DNA of 64,000 nucleotides from Streptomyces sp. NBC_00820 (GTDB lineage Bacteria > Actinomycetota > Actinomycetes > Streptomycetales > Streptomycetaceae): assembly GCF_036347055.1 (NCBI RefSeq), contig NZ_CP108882.1:2183001-2247000 (forward strand), given 5' to 3'. Under the pieces are notes generated by a model. It searched no databases. It had not been told where the DNA came from and saw only the letters and a program-made list of their open reading frames with translations. The translations under genes and the position numbers were made by a program. Below, in pieces: positions 36,812 to 45,210 of the stretch. Position 1 is the stretch's first letter. Each line of letters begins with the position of its first letter.

Positions 36812-37629
36812 CCGAGTTTCCGAGGTGCCCGCTCACCTGGCTCTACGTCCCCGGAGACCGCCCGCACGTCGTCACCAAGGCGCTGGCCGCGGGCGCCGAC
36901 GTGGTGGTGATCGACCTGGAGGACGCGGTCGGCCCCGACCGCAAGGAGTACGCCCGCGCCGCCACCGCCGAGCGCCTGGCCGAGCCGCAGCAGGTCCCGG
37001 TGCACGTCCGCGTCAACGCCCTGGACACCGACCGGGCGGCGGCGGACCTGGCCGCGCTGGCCGGCCTGCCGGGGGTGTCCGGGCTGCGGCTGCCGAAGGT
37101 GACGTCGGCATCCGAGATCCGGCAGATCGCCGTGGCCACCCCGCTGCCGCTGTACGCGCTGCTGGAGTCGGCCCTCGGCATCGAGCACGCCTACGCGATC
37201 GCCACCGCCCACCCCTCCCTGCGGGGCATCTCCCTCGGTGAGGCCGACCTCCGGGCCGACCTGGGCCTGCGGGCCGACGCCGGCCTCGACTGGTCCCGCT
37301 CCCGCGTGGTCGTCGCCGCCCGTGCGGCCGGTCTGGCCCCACCGTCCCAGTCCGTCCACCCCGACATCCGCGACCTGGACGGTCTCGCCGCGTCCTGCGC
37401 CCGCGGCCGCGCCCTCGGCTTCCTGGGACGCGCCGCGATCCACCCCCGCCAGCTCCCGGTGATCGAGCGGGTCTACCTCCCCACCCCCTACGAGATCGAG
37501 GAGGCCGAGACGGTCCTCAAGGCGGCGGCCACCGACCAGGGCGCCCAGGCGCTGCCCGACGGCCGGTTCATCGACGCGGCGGCCGTGGCGCTGGCCCACC
37601 GGACGCTGTCCCTGACCCGCAGGAACTGA
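36808..37629 (+). CDS. CitE-like (HpcH/HpaI) C-C lyase
   Basis: The 273-residue protein has the CitE barrel pattern: TWLYVPGDRPHVVTKALAAGADVVVIDLEDAVGPDRKEYAR, substrate-binding HVRVNAL, the ALLESALGIEHAYAIA strand and SLGEADLRADLG for metal ligands. CitE-like enzymes split acyl-CoA substrates such as malyl-CoA or citramalyl-CoA. Following a CoA-transferase, the likely use is activation of a dicarboxylic acid and cleavage of its CoA ester. The GTG start overlaps the previous stop (GTGA). It ends the seven-gene operon. Confidence 0.88.
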   Translation: MTEFPRCPLTWLYVPGDRPHVVTKALAAGADVVVIDLEDAVGPDRKEYARAATAERLAEPQQVPVHVRVNALDTDRAAADLAALAGLPGVSGLRLPKVTSASEIRQIAVATPLPLYALLESALGIEHAYAIATAHPSLRGISLGEADLRADLGLRADAGLDWSRSRVVVAARAAGLAPPSQSVHPDIRDLDGLAASCARGRALGFLGRAAIHPRQLPVIERVYLPTPYEIEEAETVLKAAATDQGAQALPDGRFIDAAAVALAHRTLSLTRRN

Positions 37630-37696
37630 GACCGGGCCGGCACCGCGCCGCCACGCGAACGGCGGGGGCCGATCGCGCCGTGACCACCCCCGCACA

Positions 37697-37734
37697 CGAC
37701 GAGGGCGCCCGGAGAGTTCCGGGCGCCCTCGTCG
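37697..37734. terminator. Strong hairpin between the CitE-like gene and lgt
   Basis: A perfect 16-bp stem (37697-37712 and 37719-37734, containing GAGGGCGCCCGG and its complement) with the 6-base loop AGAGTT lies between convergent genes, 68 bases after one stop and 16 bases from the other. It should terminate transcription from both sides. Confidence 0.85.
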
Positions 37735-37749
37735 GCGTGCGAGCGGTCG

Positions 37750-38823
37750 TCAGCCCTTCTTCGCCGACTCCGCCGTGTCCTTCGCCTCCACCGGTTCCGG
37801 CTCGGCCTCGGCGTCGGGCTCGACGTCGGCCTTGCCCGCGGTCTCCTTGCCCTTGGCCTCCGCCTTGCCCTTGGCTTCCGCCTTGGTCATGGTCACGGCG
37901 TCGGCCTTCGCGTCCGCGTCGGTCCCGGCCTTGGCGTCCGCGCCGGCATCCGGCTCGGCGTCGGCCTCCGCGTCTTCGGCGGCGCCTTCTTCAGCCGGGC
38001 CGTCGGGGGCGGCCGGTTCCACCACGGCCTCCTGTCCCGGTCGCAGCTTCGCGGAGAGCACGATGTACGTGACCGCCAGCAGGAAGACGATCAGGGCGGT
38101 CCAGTCGTTGAGGCGCAGGCCCAGGATGTGGTGGGCGTCGTCGACCCGCATGTACTCGATCCAGCCGCGGCCCACGCAGTACGCGGCGACGTACAGCGCG
38201 AAGGTCCGCCCGTGACCGAGCGCGAAGCGGCGGCCGGCCCAGATGGCCAGGAATCCGACGCCGACGCACCACAGGGACTCGTAGAGGAAGGTCGGGTGGT
38301 AGTAGCCCGGGACCCGGCCGCCCTCGGAGGAGGTGATGTGCAGGGCCCACGGAACGTGGGTCGCGTGGCCGTACAGCTCCTGGTTGAACCAGTTGCCCCA
38401 GCGGCCGATGGCCTGCGCGAAGGCGATACCGGGGGCGATGGCGTCGGCGTAGGCGGGCAGCGGGATCCCGCGGCGACGGCAGCCGATCCACGCGCCGACC
38501 GCGCCGAGCGCGATCGCGCCCCAGATGCCCAGGCCGCCCTCCCACACCTTGAAGGCGTTCACCCAGTCACGGCCGTCGCTGAAGTACAGCTCGTAGTCCG
38601 TGATCACGTGGTAGAGCCGGCCGCCGACGAGGCCGAAGGGCACGGCCCAGACCGCGATGTCGGCCACCGTGCCGGGCCGCCCGCCGCGGGCGATCCAGCG
38701 CTTGTTGCCGAGCCAGACGGCGACGAAGACACCGATGATGATGCAGAAGGCGTAACCGCGCAGCGGAACGGGGCCGAGGTACAGCACCCCGTGCGACGGG
38801 CTGGGAATGTAGGCAAGTTCCAT
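37750..38823 (-). CDS. lgt: Prolipoprotein diacylglyceryl transferase
   Basis: The first 265 residues are a multi-pass Lgt: the early SPSHGVLYLGPVPLRGYAF, the central AQAIGRWGNWFNQELYG with the conserved Arg and Asn residues, and YHPTFLYESLW. Lgt adds diacylglycerol to the lipobox Cys of lipoproteins such as the LivK above. The last 85-90 residues are a low-complexity tail of Ala, Glu, Asp, Lys and Pro, common in actinobacterial Lgt and probably cytoplasmic. It is convergent with the operon to its left. Confidence 0.95.
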   Translation of the reverse strand: MELAYIPSPSHGVLYLGPVPLRGYAFCIIIGVFVAVWLGNKRWIARGGRPGTVADIAVWAVPFGLVGGRLYHVITDYELYFSDGRDWVNAFKVWEGGLGIWGAIALGAVGAWIGCRRRGIPLPAYADAIAPGIAFAQAIGRWGNWFNQELYGHATHVPWALHITSSEGGRVPGYYHPTFLYESLWCVGVGFLAIWAGRRFALGHGRTFALYVAAYCVGRGWIEYMRVDDAHHILGLRLNDWTALIVFLLAVTYIVLSAKLRPGQEAVVEPAAPDGPAEEGAAEDAEADAEPDAGADAKAGTDADAKADAVTMTKAEAKGKAEAKGKETAGKADVEPDAEAEPEPVEAKDTAESAKKG

Positions 38824-38907
38824 GGCAAGGTCGACGCTACCGTGCCGGGCCGCGTGGGCGGCAGGCGGACCGGCTACGGCTCCATAACGGGCGCGTGAGA
38901 AACACGC

Positions 38908-39678
38908 TTACCCTCGGTCCGCCGCCTCCACCATCTGCTTGAGCTTCGCCGGGGTCATCGTCTGGTCCTGGTAGATGTTCTTGCCGTCGAACAGCACCGT
39001 GGGCGTCCCGGTGAAGCCGCCGGTCTGGAAGGCCTGGTGGGACTTGTTCACCCAGCTGTTGTGGGTGCCGTCCTTGACGCACTTGCGGAACGCGGGGGTG
39101 TCCAGGCCCGGCACCTTGCCGGCCAGCTCGATCAGCTTCGCGTCGTCGAAGGCGTCGCTGCTCTCCGGAGGCTGGTTCGCGTACAGCACGTCGTGGTAGT
39201 CGCGGAACTTTCCGGCGTCCTGGGCGCAGGCCGCCGCGTTGGCCGCGCGCAGCGAGCCGGTGCCGCCCATGTTGCCGTCGATCAGCCGGACCAGGTGGTA
39301 GTCGATTCTGAGCTTGCCCGCGTCGGCCAGCTCGTGCAGGACCGGGCGGTAGCGCGTCTCGAAGTCCTGGCAGGCCGGGCAGCGGAAGTCCTCCCAGACC
39401 GTGAGCGTGGACTTGGCGCCGTCCTTGCCGACCGGGATCGCGAGGCTGTCCTTGCCCTGCGCGCCGGAGGGCGCCACGACCGGGCCGGCGCTGCTTCCCT
39501 TCTTCTTTCCCGCGTTCGCGGCGATCACGCCGATCACCGCCGCCAGCCCGAGGACGCAGACGACACTCGCGCCCACGATCAGGGCGCGCCGGCGCTTCTC
39601 CGCGGACTTCTGCTTCTCGCGCTCGACCACCAGCCGCTCGCGGGCGGTCCGCTTTCCGTCACGGTTCTTCTCGCTCAC
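38908..39678 (-). CDS. Membrane-anchored DsbA-like thioredoxin-fold protein
   Basis: The 256-residue protein has a basic N-terminus rich in Lys and Arg, one transmembrane helix (about residues 32-54) and an external thioredoxin-fold domain. The active site is CPAC in WEDFRCPACQDFE, and the cis-Pro loop is TGTPTVLFDG near the C-terminus. It is likely a disulfide oxidase or isomerase on the outer face of the membrane. The GTG start lies in the gap after trpA, and it is probably expressed apart from trpA. Redox direction cannot be judged. Confidence 0.88.
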   Translation of the reverse strand: MSEKNRDGKRTARERLVVEREKQKSAEKRRRALIVGASVVCVLGLAAVIGVIAANAGKKKGSSAGPVVAPSGAQGKDSLAIPVGKDGAKSTLTVWEDFRCPACQDFETRYRPVLHELADAGKLRIDYHLVRLIDGNMGGTGSLRAANAAACAQDAGKFRDYHDVLYANQPPESSDAFDDAKLIELAGKVPGLDTPAFRKCVKDGTHNSWVNKSHQAFQTGGFTGTPTVLFDGKNIYQDQTMTPAKLKQMVEAADRG

Positions 39679-39806
39679 ACCCCCAGAACGAACCGGGGAG
39701 GCGCAGCGCGCCTCCCCGGCCGGAGGTCCACCCGTTCGAGTGACCGAAATATTCCGTTGTCGCCTGATGGGCGCCCATGTGAAGCGCGTCGCGCGCTCCG
39801 GTGTGG

Positions 39807-40625
39807 CTACGCCTGTCGGCGCACGCCCTTGGCCAGGTCGCCGGCCAGCTCGCGGACCGCGTCGATCCCGGAGGCGTGGTCGGCGGCGTCCAGCATCCGC
39901 TTCACGAACGCCGAGCCGACGATGACACCGTCGGCGAAGCCGGCGACCTCGGCGGCCTGGGTGGCGTTGGAGACGCCGAGGCCGACGCAGACCGGGAGGC
40001 CGCTGCCGGTGGCCCGGGTGCGCTCCACCAGGTCATGGGCCTGCGCGCCGACGGACTCACGGGTGCCGGTGACGCCCATCAGCGAGGCGGCGTAGACGAA
40101 GCCGCTGCCAGCAGCGGTGATCTCGGCGAGCCGCTCGTCCTTGCTGCTGGGAGCCACGACGAAGACCGTGCCGAGGCCGTGCTTCTCGGCGTGCTCGCGC
40201 CACAGCGCCGACTCCTGGACCGGCAGGTCGGGCAGGATGCAGCCCGCGCCGCCCGCCTCGGCCAGCTCGGCGGTGAACCGCTCCACGCCGTAACGGTCGA
40301 TGGGGTTCCAGTACGTCATGACGAGCACCGGCTTGCCGGTGGCCTCGTGGGCCTCGCGGACCGTGCGCATGACGTCGGCGATCTTCACGCCGCCGCGCAG
40401 GGCGATGTCGTCGGCGGTCTGGATGACCGGACCGTCCAGGACGGGGTCGCTGTGCGGCAGGCCGACCTCGACGATGTCGGCGCCGCCGTCGAAGACGGCC
40501 TTGATCGCCTCGATGCCGCCGTCCACGGTCGGGAACCCGGCCGGGAGGTAGGCGATGAGCGCGGCGCGCCCCTCGGCCCTGGCGGCGGCGAGGGTGTCGG
40601 ACAGCAGGTGGATGTTGCCGCTCAC
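39807..40625 (-). CDS. trpA: Tryptophan synthase alpha chain
   Basis: The 272-residue alpha subunit converts indole-glycerol phosphate to indole and glyceraldehyde 3-phosphate. It has the expected [31 protein letters not shown] (catalytic Asp in the loop after the first conserved region), LPDLPVQE and the phosphate-binding VGLGVSN and VIVGSAFV loops. The GTG start overlaps the trpB stop (GTGA), consistent with alpha-beta coupling. Confidence 0.96.
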   Translation of the reverse strand: MSGNIHLLSDTLAAARAEGRAALIAYLPAGFPTVDGGIEAIKAVFDGGADIVEVGLPHSDPVLDGPVIQTADDIALRGGVKIADVMRTVREAHEATGKPVLVMTYWNPIDRYGVERFTAELAEAGGAGCILPDLPVQESALWREHAEKHGLGTVFVVAPSSKDERLAEITAAGSGFVYAASLMGVTGTRESVGAQAHDLVERTRATGSGLPVCVGLGVSNATQAAEVAGFADGVIVGSAFVKRMLDAADHASGIDAVRELAGDLAKGVRRQA

Positions 40626-41905
40626 TTGGCGTCCCCCTCGATCTCGGCGGTGTCGGCTTCGTTGGCGGCAACCTCGGCGTCGGCTTCGTAGAGGCCGAAG
40701 TAGCGGGCGGCGGTGTCCATGTCCTTGTCGCCGCGGCCGGAGAGGTTGACGATGATCAGCCCGTCCGGGCCCAGCTCCTTGCCGACCTCCAGGGCGCCGG
40801 CGAGGGCGTGGGCGCTCTCGATGGCCGGGATGATGCCCTCGGTGCGCGACAGCAGGCGCAGGGCCTGCATGGCCGCGTCGTCGGTGACCGCGCGGTACTC
40901 GGCGCGGCCGGAGTCCTTGAGGTAGGCGTGCTCGGGGCCGATGCCGGGGTAGTCGAGGCCGGCGGAGATCGAGTACGGCTCGGTGATCTGGCCCTCCTCG
41001 TCCTGCAGGACGTAGGAGCGGGAGCCGTGCAGGATGCCGGGCTCGCCCGCGGTCAGGGTGGCCGCGTGCTCGCCGGTCTCCACGCCGTGTCCGGCGGGCT
41101 CGCAGCCGATCAGGCGGACGTCCGCGTCGGGGATGAAGGCGTGGAAGAGGCCGATGGCGTTGGAGCCGCCGCCGACGCAGGCGATGGCGGCGTCGGGCAG
41201 CCGGCCGGCCTGCTCCAGGATCTGCCGGCGGGCCTCCACGCCGATGACGCGGTGGAAGTCGCGGACCATCGCCGGGAAGGGGTGGGGTCCCGCGACGGTG
41301 CCGAAGAGGTAGTGGGTGTTGTCGACGTTGGCGACCCAGTCGCGGAAGGCCTCGTTGATGGCGTCCTTCAGCGTGCGGCTGCCGGACTTCACCGCGACGA
41401 CCTCGGCGCCCAGCATGCGCATGCGGGCCACGTTGAGGGCCTGGCGCTGGGTGTCGATCTCGCCCATGTAGATGGTGCACTCGAGGCCGAACAGGGCGCA
41501 GGCGGTGGCGGTGGCGACGCCGTGCTGGCCGGCGCCGGTCTCCGCGATGACGCGGGTCTTGCCCATGCGCTTGGTGAGCAGGGCCTGCCCGAGCACGTTG
41601 TTGATCTTGTGCGAGCCGGTGTGGTTGAGGTCCTCGCGCTTGAGGAACACCCGTGCGCCACCGGCGTGTTCGGCGAACCGCGGCACCTCGGTGAGGGAGC
41701 TGGGGCGGCCGGTGTAGTTCACCAGCAGGTCGTCGAGCTCGCGGGCGAACTCGGGGTCGGCCTTGGCCTTGTCGTACTCGACGGCGACCTCGTCCACGGC
41801 GGCGACCAGGGCCTCCGGGATGAACTTGCCGCCGAACGCGCCGAAGTAGCCCTCGGCGGTGGGGACGTGACCCTCGGGGTCGGGAATGAAGAACTGGCTG
41901 GGCAT
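40622..41905 (-). CDS. trpB: Tryptophan synthase beta chain
   Basis: The 427-residue PLP enzyme condenses indole with serine. The PLP Lys lies in [26 protein letters not shown] contains the substrate Glu; [11 protein letters not shown] holds the phosphate. The length is slightly more than usual because of an N-terminal leader [13 protein letters not shown] and a short acidic tail ending AEIEGDAK. The ATG follows a GAGG site. A 387-base non-coding region lies upstream of it. Confidence 0.97.
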   Translation of the reverse strand: MPSQFFIPDPEGHVPTAEGYFGAFGGKFIPEALVAAVDEVAVEYDKAKADPEFARELDDLLVNYTGRPSSLTEVPRFAEHAGGARVFLKREDLNHTGSHKINNVLGQALLTKRMGKTRVIAETGAGQHGVATATACALFGLECTIYMGEIDTQRQALNVARMRMLGAEVVAVKSGSRTLKDAINEAFRDWVANVDNTHYLFGTVAGPHPFPAMVRDFHRVIGVEARRQILEQAGRLPDAAIACVGGGSNAIGLFHAFIPDADVRLIGCEPAGHGVETGEHAATLTAGEPGILHGSRSYVLQDEEGQITEPYSISAGLDYPGIGPEHAYLKDSGRAEYRAVTDDAAMQALRLLSRTEGIIPAIESAHALAGALEVGKELGPDGLIIVNLSGRGDKDMDTAARYFGLYEADAEVAANEADTAEIEGDAK

Positions 41906-42292
41906 GCGGATACCTCGCAGGGGCAGGGCCCCGGGTTGCTCGGACTTGGGGTACGTGCTGGTGCGCGCGCTGTGTTTCGGGCGTGCTGACCCACCTGCCC
42001 GACGGCCGCGTTCTCGGCGGGGCCGGGCAAAGATCTCACAGAATCCGGTGCCATCGGGGGCGGCCGGTCCGGAACGGTCCCGGCCGGTCCGCCGCGAGGG
42101 CGCCCGGCCGCGGCGTCGCGGACCGGTGGTGCCGGACCGTCCGCGGCTTCATCGTGCGTCACGAGCTGGGCTTCGTACATCACGAGCCGGACTTCGCGCA
42201 CCATGAGCCGGGCCTCGTGCACCACGAACCCAGGGGGTGTGGGGTGTCACGAGCCGGTGAAGGCGGCCGGTGTTCCGTCTGGAGGGGGCGGT
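41906..42292. other. Intergenic region between trpM and trpB
   Basis: About 387 bases with no gene that can be supported. It contains three full copies plus a partial copy of a 21-base repeat (42153-42231) and several GC-rich inverted repeats around 42062-42145. It is the 5' leader of trpB if transcription reads through from trpM, or holds a trpB promoter. No leader peptide with consecutive Trp codons was seen in either half. Confidence 0.5.
42153..42231. repeat. Tandem 21-base repeats upstream of trpB
   Basis: Units starting at 42153, 42174, 42195 and 42216 (the last partial) share the pattern CGTnCAyCACGAGCCGGnCTT. Because 21 is a multiple of three, each frame repeats seven residues, for example HHEPGLV on the plus strand. 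No start, ribosome site or relative supports translation. Confidence 0.75.
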
Positions 42293-42484
42293 TCAGCTCA
42301 CCGCGGGGGACACGCGCACAGCGTGCTGCCATCGCATGCCGTTGACCTGGCCGGGTTCGTCGCCGATCACATAGCGGACCCGCCGCCCGTGCACCCGCCG
42401 CGCGGGGGCACGGCAGCCTCGGGGCCGGCAGCCGCGGGCGAGGCGGGCATGGGGGTCCCGCGTCGCGAAGGTGATCGGAAGCAT
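42293..42484 (-). CDS. trpM: TrpM-like small protein
   Basis: The 63-residue basic protein begins MLPITFATRDPHARLARG and is rich in Arg, with one Cys pair and no membrane segment. Its length and position between trpC and trpB match, from memory, S. coelicolor TrpM, a small protein reported to modulate tryptophan synthesis and differentiation. The ATG at 42484 follows trpC (24-base gap). The assignment rests on length, position and recalled start, not on a conserved domain. Confidence 0.7.
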   Translation of the reverse strand: MLPITFATRDPHARLARGCRPRGCRAPARRVHGRRVRYVIGDEPGQVNGMRWQHAVRVSPAVS

Positions 42485-42508
42485 CTCGACGCCCAGCTTA
42501 GCGAAGGT

Positions 42509-43318
42509 TCAGTTCCGGCCGTGCCGCAGTGCGGGGTGCTCGCCCGCCGCGACCAGGTCGGCTACGGCCGTCTTGGGGTCGCGGCCGGTGACGAGGGACT
42601 CGCCGACCAGTACCGCGTCGGCGCCCGCGTTGGCGTAGGCGATCAGGTCGTGCGGTCCGCGCACGCCGGACTCGGCGATCTTGACGATGTGGTCGGGGAT
42701 CTCCGGGGCGACCCGCTCGAACGTGGCGCGGTCGACCTCCAGGGTCTTCAGGTTGCGCGCGTTGACGCCGATGATCTTGGCGCCCGCGTCCACGGCACGC
42801 TCGACCTCGTCCTCGTCGTGCACCTCGACGAGCGGGGTGAGGCCGATGGAGACGGCACGCTCGATCAGCGACTCCAGGGCCGGCTGGTCCAGGGCCGCCA
42901 CGATCAGCAGCGCGAGGTCGGCGCCGTACGCGCGGGCCTCCCACAGCTGGTACGACGTGACGATGAAGTCCTTGCGCAGCACCGGGATGTCGACGCGGGC
43001 GCGGACGGCCTCCAGGTCGGCCAGCGAGCCGCCGAAGCGGCGCTGTTCGGTGAGGACGGAGATGACGGCGGCGCCGCCGGCCTCGTAGTCGGCGGCGAGC
43101 CCGGCCGGGTCGGCGATCGCGGCCAGCGCGCCCTTGGACGGGCTGGAGCGCTTGACCTCGCAGATCACCTTGACGCCGTCGCCCTTGAGGGCGGCGACGC
43201 CGTCCTTGGCGGCGGGCGCCTTGGCCGCGCGCTCCTTGAGCTCGTCGAGGCTGACGCGTGCCTGCCGCTCCGCGAGGTCGGCCCGGACTCCGTCGATGAT
43301 CTCGTCGAGCACACTCAC
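42509..43318 (-). CDS. trpC: Indole-3-glycerol phosphate synthase
   Basis: The 269-residue beta/alpha barrel converts carboxyphenylaminodeoxyribulose phosphate to indole-glycerol phosphate. It carries the catalytic Lys in [13 protein letters not shown], the [10 protein letters not shown] strand, the [10 protein letters not shown] segment and the [10 protein letters not shown] motif, plus [10 protein letters not shown] near the end. The GTG start lies about 45 bases downstream of a perfect 18-base palindrome on the minus strand. Confidence 0.96.
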   Translation of the reverse strand: MSVLDEIIDGVRADLAERQARVSLDELKERAAKAPAAKDGVAALKGDGVKVICEVKRSSPSKGALAAIADPAGLAADYEAGGAAVISVLTEQRRFGGSLADLEAVRARVDIPVLRKDFIVTSYQLWEARAYGADLALLIVAALDQPALESLIERAVSIGLTPLVEVHDEDEVERAVDAGAKIIGVNARNLKTLEVDRATFERVAPEIPDHIVKIAESGVRGPHDLIAYANAGADAVLVGESLVTGRDPKTAVADLVAAGEHPALRHGRN

Positions 43319-43362
43319 GCGAGCGGCCCCCTTTCAGACGGTGGTACCTACGGTGGTTCCTG

Positions 43363-43380
43363 ATGGGTTCGTGAACCCAT
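43363..43380. promoter_or_regulatory. Perfect 18-base palindrome upstream of trpC
   Basis: ATGGGTTCGTGAACCCAT is an 8-base inverted repeat with a 2-base centre, placed 45-62 bases before the trpC GTG. A TACCAT hexamer on the minus strand at 43391-43396 could be a -10 element, which would put the palindrome at the start of the transcript. It may be an operator or a short RNA hairpin. No trp regulator is known to me for this sequence. Confidence 0.5.
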
Positions 43381-43464
43381 GGTCACTTCGATGGTATCCG
43401 CAGGAGGGCCGAGGGCTCGCATCCGGTGCCCTCCGGTTCCATTACCTGGACACCCCCTGTTCGA

Positions 43465-43932
43465 TCAAGGGTGCAACCAGCCACCGAACGGCAGGTTCCG
43501 GACAACGGTGAAGGCCAGCAGCAATGTGCCGGCGATCCACAGCGGGGCCGGGCCCGGATCGATCCGCACCGGTCTCCCGCGCGCGGCCCGGACCACCCAG
43601 GCGGTCCACAGCACGGCGAAGCCGAGGTAGGCCGCCACGCCCGCCGCGTTGTCCCGCAGGGCGGCGAGGAGGTCGCCGTGGATGAAGGCGTGCGCGCTGC
43701 GCAGTCCGCCGCAGCCGGGGCAGTACAGGCCCGTGAACCGGTACAGCGGGCAGACGGGGTAGTGGCCGGGCTCGCCGGGGTCGACGGCGCCGACGTAGGC
43801 GAAGGCCGTGGCCACGGCCGCGAGGGCCCCGGCCGGGGCGGCGAGGCGCTGCCACAGGGGGCCGGGCGGGTCCGCCGGGCGCGGTGCGGTGAGCGGGGTC
43901 GGGCCCGGGGCGAGACGGCGGTCGGCGTTCAC
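43465..43932 (-). CDS. DUF2752 membrane protein
   Basis: The 155-residue protein has three or four membrane helices and the DUF2752 signature CPLYRFTGLYCPGCGGLRSAHAFIHGD near its middle, with Cys and Gly residues packed tightly. Function is unknown. The start is GTG. It belongs to a run of small membrane proteins on the minus strand between trpC and trpE. Confidence 0.85.
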   Translation of the reverse strand: MNADRRLAPGPTPLTAPRPADPPGPLWQRLAAPAGALAAVATAFAYVGAVDPGEPGHYPVCPLYRFTGLYCPGCGGLRSAHAFIHGDLLAALRDNAAGVAAYLGFAVLWTAWVVRAARGRPVRIDPGPAPLWIAGTLLLAFTVVRNLPFGGWLHP

Positions 43933-44032
43933 CCTGGCATTCTGCCCGGCGGGCCCCCGGAACGCGCGCGAGGGGCGGCCCGGCACCGGTGGGGTGCGCG
44001 GGCCGCCCCTCGCGGGACGTGCGGGGCGGCGC

Positions 44033-44293
44033 TCAGCTCTGGGCGCCGGCCGGCTCGCGGGTCGCGGCCGGGGCGGCCTGGTAGGTGAGGGCGGTGGCCT
44101 GCTTGGGCATGCCGAGCCCCATGGCCCGCATGACGGCGCCCACGACGCCACCGAGGACCACGATCGCCATGCCGGCCCAGAAGCCGACCGGCTGGGCCAT
44201 CACCATGAAGGCGCCCGCGACGCAGAAACCGATGAAGGCGATGGTGACGCCGGTCCAGGCGGCCGGGGTGTGACCGTGGCTGCTGCCCGCCAT
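44033..44293 (-). CDS. HGxxPAAW-family small membrane protein
   Basis: The 86-residue protein begins MAGSSHGHTPAAWTGV, which matches the HGxxPAAW pattern of a small actinobacterial membrane family, followed by two hydrophobic helices and a short Ala-rich tail. The role is unknown. It lies in the trp membrane-protein run between the DUF2752 gene and the next gene. Confidence 0.8.
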   Translation of the reverse strand: MAGSSHGHTPAAWTGVTIAFIGFCVAGAFMVMAQPVGFWAGMAIVVLGGVVGAVMRAMGLGMPKQATALTYQAAPAATREPAGAQS

Positions 44294-44508
44294 GACTTGC
44301 TCCTCGTTGCTGTACGTGTCGTAGTTCGCGACGTTCGTGTCGTACGTTTCCGGGCCCGCCCGTCACCGTCAGGGCCGGAACCGTCCGACCCGGAACTGTC
44401 CGAGCCGGACACTCGCCCTCCATTGTCCCGTACGCGTGCGCGTGCCGGACGCGGGGGTGCCGTCTGGTTCGCCACAGTCGGCGGCGTGGGCCGGGGAAGG
44501 GACGCGGC

Positions 44509-45159
44509 TCAGGCTCCGGTGGGGTCCTCGCCGCGGTCCAGGGCCTTCCAGATCTCCTCGGGGCGCTCTGGGTCGACCGGGCGGGCCGTGCGCCGGGGGC
44601 GCTCGCCGCCGCGCTCGTAGCGGCCGGACATGGCGGGCCACAGGCCGCCGTAGCGCAGGGCGAGCAGCCCGGCGAGCAGGATCAGGACGCCGCCGGCGGC
44701 CGCGACGTAGGGCCAGCCGGTGTGGGTGAGGGAGGCGACGGTGGCGGAGGCGTCTCCGGTGGCCTCGGCTGCCTTGTCGTCCAGCGCGGAGTCGTCCGAG
44801 GCGCCGGAGAGCGCGGCCACGACGATGCCGGCGCCGGAGAGCGCGAGCAGGGCGGCGACGAGGAGACGGCCGGCCCGGCGGACGGCGAACACGGCGACGA
44901 GCGCGGCGAGGCCCACGACGGCGAGGGCGGCGGGGACGCCGGTGACGTCGCTGCCCTTGGCGACCAGCGGGAAGGCGCCGCCGGCCACCGTCGCGGTGCC
45001 CTCCGACCAGCGCTGCCGGGTGGAGAGCAACGCGACGGCCGCGCCGAGCGCACCGAACATCAGGGCCATGGCGAGGCTCCGCCGGCCGGACCGGACGGGT
45101 GCGGAGGCCGTCGAGGAGTCGGAACGGGGGTGGGGTACGGCAGTAGTCACGTCATCCAC
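44509..45159 (-). CDS. Trp-operon associated membrane protein (TIGR02234-like)
   Basis: The 216-residue protein has four predicted membrane helices, a charged N-terminus, a Thr/Asp-rich loop and a hydrophilic C-terminal tail containing RPVDPERPEEIWKALDRGEDPT. Both the layout and the place next to trpE fit the family named for association with the trp operon in actinobacteria. Its biochemical role is not established. The start is GTG. Confidence 0.8.
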   Translation of the reverse strand: MDDVTTAVPHPRSDSSTASAPVRSGRRSLAMALMFGALGAAVALLSTRQRWSEGTATVAGGAFPLVAKGSDVTGVPAALAVVGLAALVAVFAVRRAGRLLVAALLALSGAGIVVAALSGASDDSALDDKAAEATGDASATVASLTHTGWPYVAAAGGVLILLAGLLALRYGGLWPAMSGRYERGGERPRRTARPVDPERPEEIWKALDRGEDPTGA

Positions 45160-45210
45160 TATCGCCTGAACCCCGGGCGAACCGTCACCCGGGGTTGGTC
45201 CCGGATCCGC

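Noticed and set aside
41719..42225. A 168-residue minus-strand frame beginning in the 21-base repeats
   Set aside because: It overlaps trpB in another frame, has no ribosome site and no family resemblance.
41906..42292. Classical trp attenuator leader peptide
   Set aside because: No short frame with consecutive Trp codons before a terminator was found in either strand of the trpM-trpB gap.
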